Shown in pieces: positions 62,207-64,000 of a stretch of DNA of 64,000 bases. The DNA is from Neorhizobium populisoli (GTDB taxonomy: Bacteria > Pseudomonadota > Alphaproteobacteria > Rhizobiales > Rhizobiaceae). The notes below the pieces were generated by a model. That model was not told the origin of the DNA, searched no databases, and saw only the letters and a program-made list of their open reading frames with translations. A program made the position numbers and the translations under genes. Position 1 is the stretch's first letter. Every line of letters begins with the position of its first letter. The stretch covers positions 248,001 to 312,000 of the forward strand of contig NZ_JAHYCB010000006.1 in the NCBI RefSeq assembly GCF_019430945.1. Reading direction: 5' to 3'.

Positions 62207-63202
62207 TTACTTAGCCGGGCAGGCGTTGTCCGACATGTAGTCGTGTACCTTAACGGTACCGGCAATGATGTCAGCCTTGGCCTTGTCGACAGCGGTCTGC
62301 ATGGCAGGCGTGATCAGCGACTTGTTATTGTCGTCGATCGCTGCGGCAACGCCGTCTTCCTTGACGCCAAGCATCTGGGTGCCGGCGGTGAACTTGTCGT
62401 TCTTCAGGTCGTTATAGGCATTGTAGACGGCGAGGTCGACGCGCTTGACCATCGAGGTCAGAACCGAACCCGGATGCAGGTGGTTCTGGTTGGAATCGAC
62501 GCCGATCGACAGCTTCTTGTTGTCGGCGGCGGTTTGCAACACACCGAGCCCGGTGGCCCCGGCAGCCGCGTAGACGACGTCCGCGCCCTGGTCGATCTGG
62601 TTCTTGGTCAGCTCACCGCCGCGAACCGGATCGTTCCAGGCAGCCCCGGTCGTGCCGGTCATGTTCTGGAAGATTTGCGCGTCAGCCTTGGCAGCCTTGA
62701 CGCCCTGGGCATAACCGCAGCCGAACTTGCGGATCAGCGGAATGTCCATGCCGCCGATAAAGCCGACCTTGCCGGTCTTCGACGCCATTCCGGCCATCAG
62801 GCCGACGAGGTAGGAGCCTTCTTCTTCTTTGTAGAGAACCGAGCGGACGTTCTTCAGGTCGACGACGGAATCGACGATGACGAACTTGGTGTCCGGATAT
62901 TCCTTGGCGACCTTTTCCATGGCCGAGGTCCAGGCGAAGGACACGGCGACGACCGGGTTGAAGCCGCGGCTTGCGAAGTTACGGATCGCCTGCTCGCCCT
63001 GGGTGTCGTTGGTCGGCTCGAAATCACGGTAGTCGGTGCCGGTTTCCTTCTTGAAACGCTCGGCGCCGGCATAGGCAGCCTCGTTGAAGGATTTGTCGAA
63101 CTTGCCGCCGGTGCCATAGACCAGCGCCGGCTTGACATCCGCGGCCATCGCAGTTGCCGACATTGCAGCCATGGCAATGACGCTCAAAAGGGTTTTTTTC
63201 AT
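62207..63202 (-). CDS. BMP-family nucleoside-binding protein
   Basis: The 331-aa periplasmic receptor has a signal peptide (KKTLLSVIAMAAMSATAMAAD, no lipobox Cys) and the BMP family pattern: GGKFDKSFNEAAYAGAERFKKETG, VVAVSFAWTSAMEKVAKEYPDTKFVIVDS, KTGKVGFIGGMDIPLIRKFGCGYAQGVKAAK and ADVVYAAAGATGLGVLQ. BMP/PnrA proteins bind nucleosides. It is the first gene of the transport and catabolism operon. The start ATG 63202 is chosen because it begins the signal peptide. Confidence 0.93.
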   Translation of the reverse strand: MKKTLLSVIAMAAMSATAMAADVKPALVYGTGGKFDKSFNEAAYAGAERFKKETGTDYRDFEPTNDTQGEQAIRNFASRGFNPVVAVSFAWTSAMEKVAKEYPDTKFVIVDSVVDLKNVRSVLYKEEEGSYLVGLMAGMASKTGKVGFIGGMDIPLIRKFGCGYAQGVKAAKADAQIFQNMTGTTGAAWNDPVRGGELTKNQIDQGADVVYAAAGATGLGVLQTAADNKKLSIGVDSNQNHLHPGSVLTSMVKRVDLAVYNAYNDLKNDKFTAGTQMLGVKEDGVAAAIDDNNKSLITPAMQTAVDKAKADIIAGTVKVHDYMSDNACPAK

Positions 63203-63335
63203 TGTGCAGCCCTGTTTTTCAGCTGTTTGATCCTCCCGCAAGCCCGTCCGAGGGGCATATCTGCGGCCACCGCCCCCATCCCGGTTATTTGGGTTCAAGG
63301 TCTGGCTCCGATCACTCTTGCACGTGTCCGCCGAA

Positions 63336-63364
63336 ATTTCACGAGATTTTTTTCAACTGGTCAA
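63336..63364 (-). promoter_or_regulatory. Candidate promoter of the nucleoside operon
   Basis: On the minus strand TTGACC (complement of 63359-63364) is followed after 17 bp by TGAAAT (complement of 63336-63341). It lies about 130 bp before the binding-protein start codon. Confidence 0.4.
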
Positions 63365-63432
63365 AAACCGGCTGCCTGCCGAAAACTTCTGCAAAATTGC
63401 GGGAAACATGCCTAAAACGGCAGCGAAATCGA

Positions 63433-63759
63433 CTAGGCGTGCAGCCCTCGGAGCTTGCGTGGGGTCTGATAGCCAGCCATCCAGAAGATCAGCGATATCG
63501 CCAGGAAAACCGCACAGGCGGGCTGGGCCAAGGCCGGGGCGATGAACGGCCGCCAGATATCCGGCCCCAGATAGGTATCAGCCCAGATCTCAGCCAGCGT
63601 CAGGCTTTCCGGGTCGAGATTAAGCCAGGCATTGCCGAGACTGGTCAAAGTTACGGCCGAGGCGGAAACCGACTGGATGGCATCCAAAGTACCGGCGACG
63701 ATCGCCGCCAGCAGTGCCAGCGCGCTCAGCATGTGGAAGACGAAACCGACGATTCGCAT
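63433..63759 (-). CDS. Small membrane protein of unknown function
   Basis: The 108-aa product has two membrane helices, at residues about 4-24 (GFVFHMLSALALLAAIVAGTL) and 77-97 (APALAQPACAVFLAISLIFWMAG), with an acidic loop between (NLDPESLTLAEIWADTYLGPDIWRPF). The basic tail is TPRKLRGLHA. It is upstream of the nucleoside operon on the same strand but is separated by 230 bp holding a promoter. No family was recognised. Confidence 0.65.
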   Translation of the reverse strand: MRIVGFVFHMLSALALLAAIVAGTLDAIQSVSASAVTLTSLGNAWLNLDPESLTLAEIWADTYLGPDIWRPFIAPALAQPACAVFLAISLIFWMAGYQTPRKLRGLHA

Positions 63760-63979
63760 AAATGACTACCATTTCCCACAATCCATCGCCCTAGAAATGC
63801 TGAAGGCGGCGCTTTTCATCAAAAATAGCCGCGGGATAAGCTTGTTACAACGCGGTCCGCAAGCTTTTATGGCGCATTGTCAAAAAACGTTCAGATTCGG
63901 GTTGATCCCAGGGAATTCATCGGTATATATCGCGGCCGTTCCAAGTTCTTGCTTCGCCATGCGGCGCAAGACATCTGAA

Positions 63980-64000
63980 GGACAGGTGGCCGAGTGGTTT
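63980..64000 (+). tRNA. tRNA-Ser, 5' end only (cut by window edge)
   Basis: The last 21 bases read GGACAGGTGGCCGAGTGGTT plus T, which is the 5' acceptor strand and D-arm start of a class II tRNA, most like bacterial tRNA-Ser. The anticodon and the rest lie outside the window. Confidence 0.75.

Overview
The window is chromosomal DNA of an alphaproteobacterium of the Rhizobiaceae (Rhizobium/Agrobacterium/Neorhizobium group). The evidence is the infC-rpmI-rplT-pheS order, an Irr-type iron control element in front of an mbfA-like gene, a Tad/Flp pilus cluster in the rhizobial cpa/ctp order, rhizobial-type intergenic mosaic palindromes, and uniformly GC-rich codon use. No transposase, prophage or CRISPR array is visible. 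The window starts inside pheS and ends inside a tRNA-Ser gene.

Region by region. 1-2 kb: translation genes on the minus strand (infC with a non-AUG start, rpmI, rplT, pheS). 2-6.5 kb: an alpha/beta hydrolase, a BTLCP-type cysteine proteinase, an orphan HWE/HisKA_2 histidine kinase and the iron exporter MbfA. 6.7-11.2 kb: two close paralogues of a Tat-exported TRAP solute-binding protein, flanking a divergent AraC regulator/SDR pair, with no TRAP permease genes. 11.3-12.7 kb: a cold-shock cluster (cspA, small protein, rpsU, small protein). 12.7-24 kb: MFS exporters with TetR and XRE-cupin regulators, hydrolases, a GNAT enzyme and lepA. 24-28.3 kb: accessory-looking DNA with a truncated AraC remnant, ridA behind three copies of a 13-bp palindrome, about 0.7 kb without a gene, and several small orphan genes.

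28.3-35.1 kb: a leucine/isovalerate catabolic cluster (isovaleryl-CoA dehydrogenase, both methylcrotonyl-CoA carboxylase subunits, HMG-CoA lyase, methylglutaconyl-CoA hydratase). It converts isovaleryl-CoA to acetoacetate and acetyl-CoA and is split by a repeat between the two carboxylase genes. 35.2-38.4 kb: an NlpC/P60 peptidase, a MarR regulator and an M17 aminopeptidase.

38.5-51.3 kb: a Tad/Flp type IVb pilus locus. A TadD-like lipoprotein stands apart, a ParE/RHH toxin-antitoxin pair lies between it and tadC, then flp-cpaABCDEF-tadBC run on the minus strand and a CpaC-N-like protein plus two TadE-like pseudopilins run divergently.

51.3-63.2 kb: nucleoside uptake and salvage. deoB-add-upp are on the plus strand. 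A BMP-type ABC transporter (binding protein, ATPase, two permeases) is followed by cdd, a purine nucleoside phosphorylase, deoC and deoA on the minus strand. Together they import nucleosides, release bases and ribose/deoxyribose phosphates, and feed the sugars into central metabolism.
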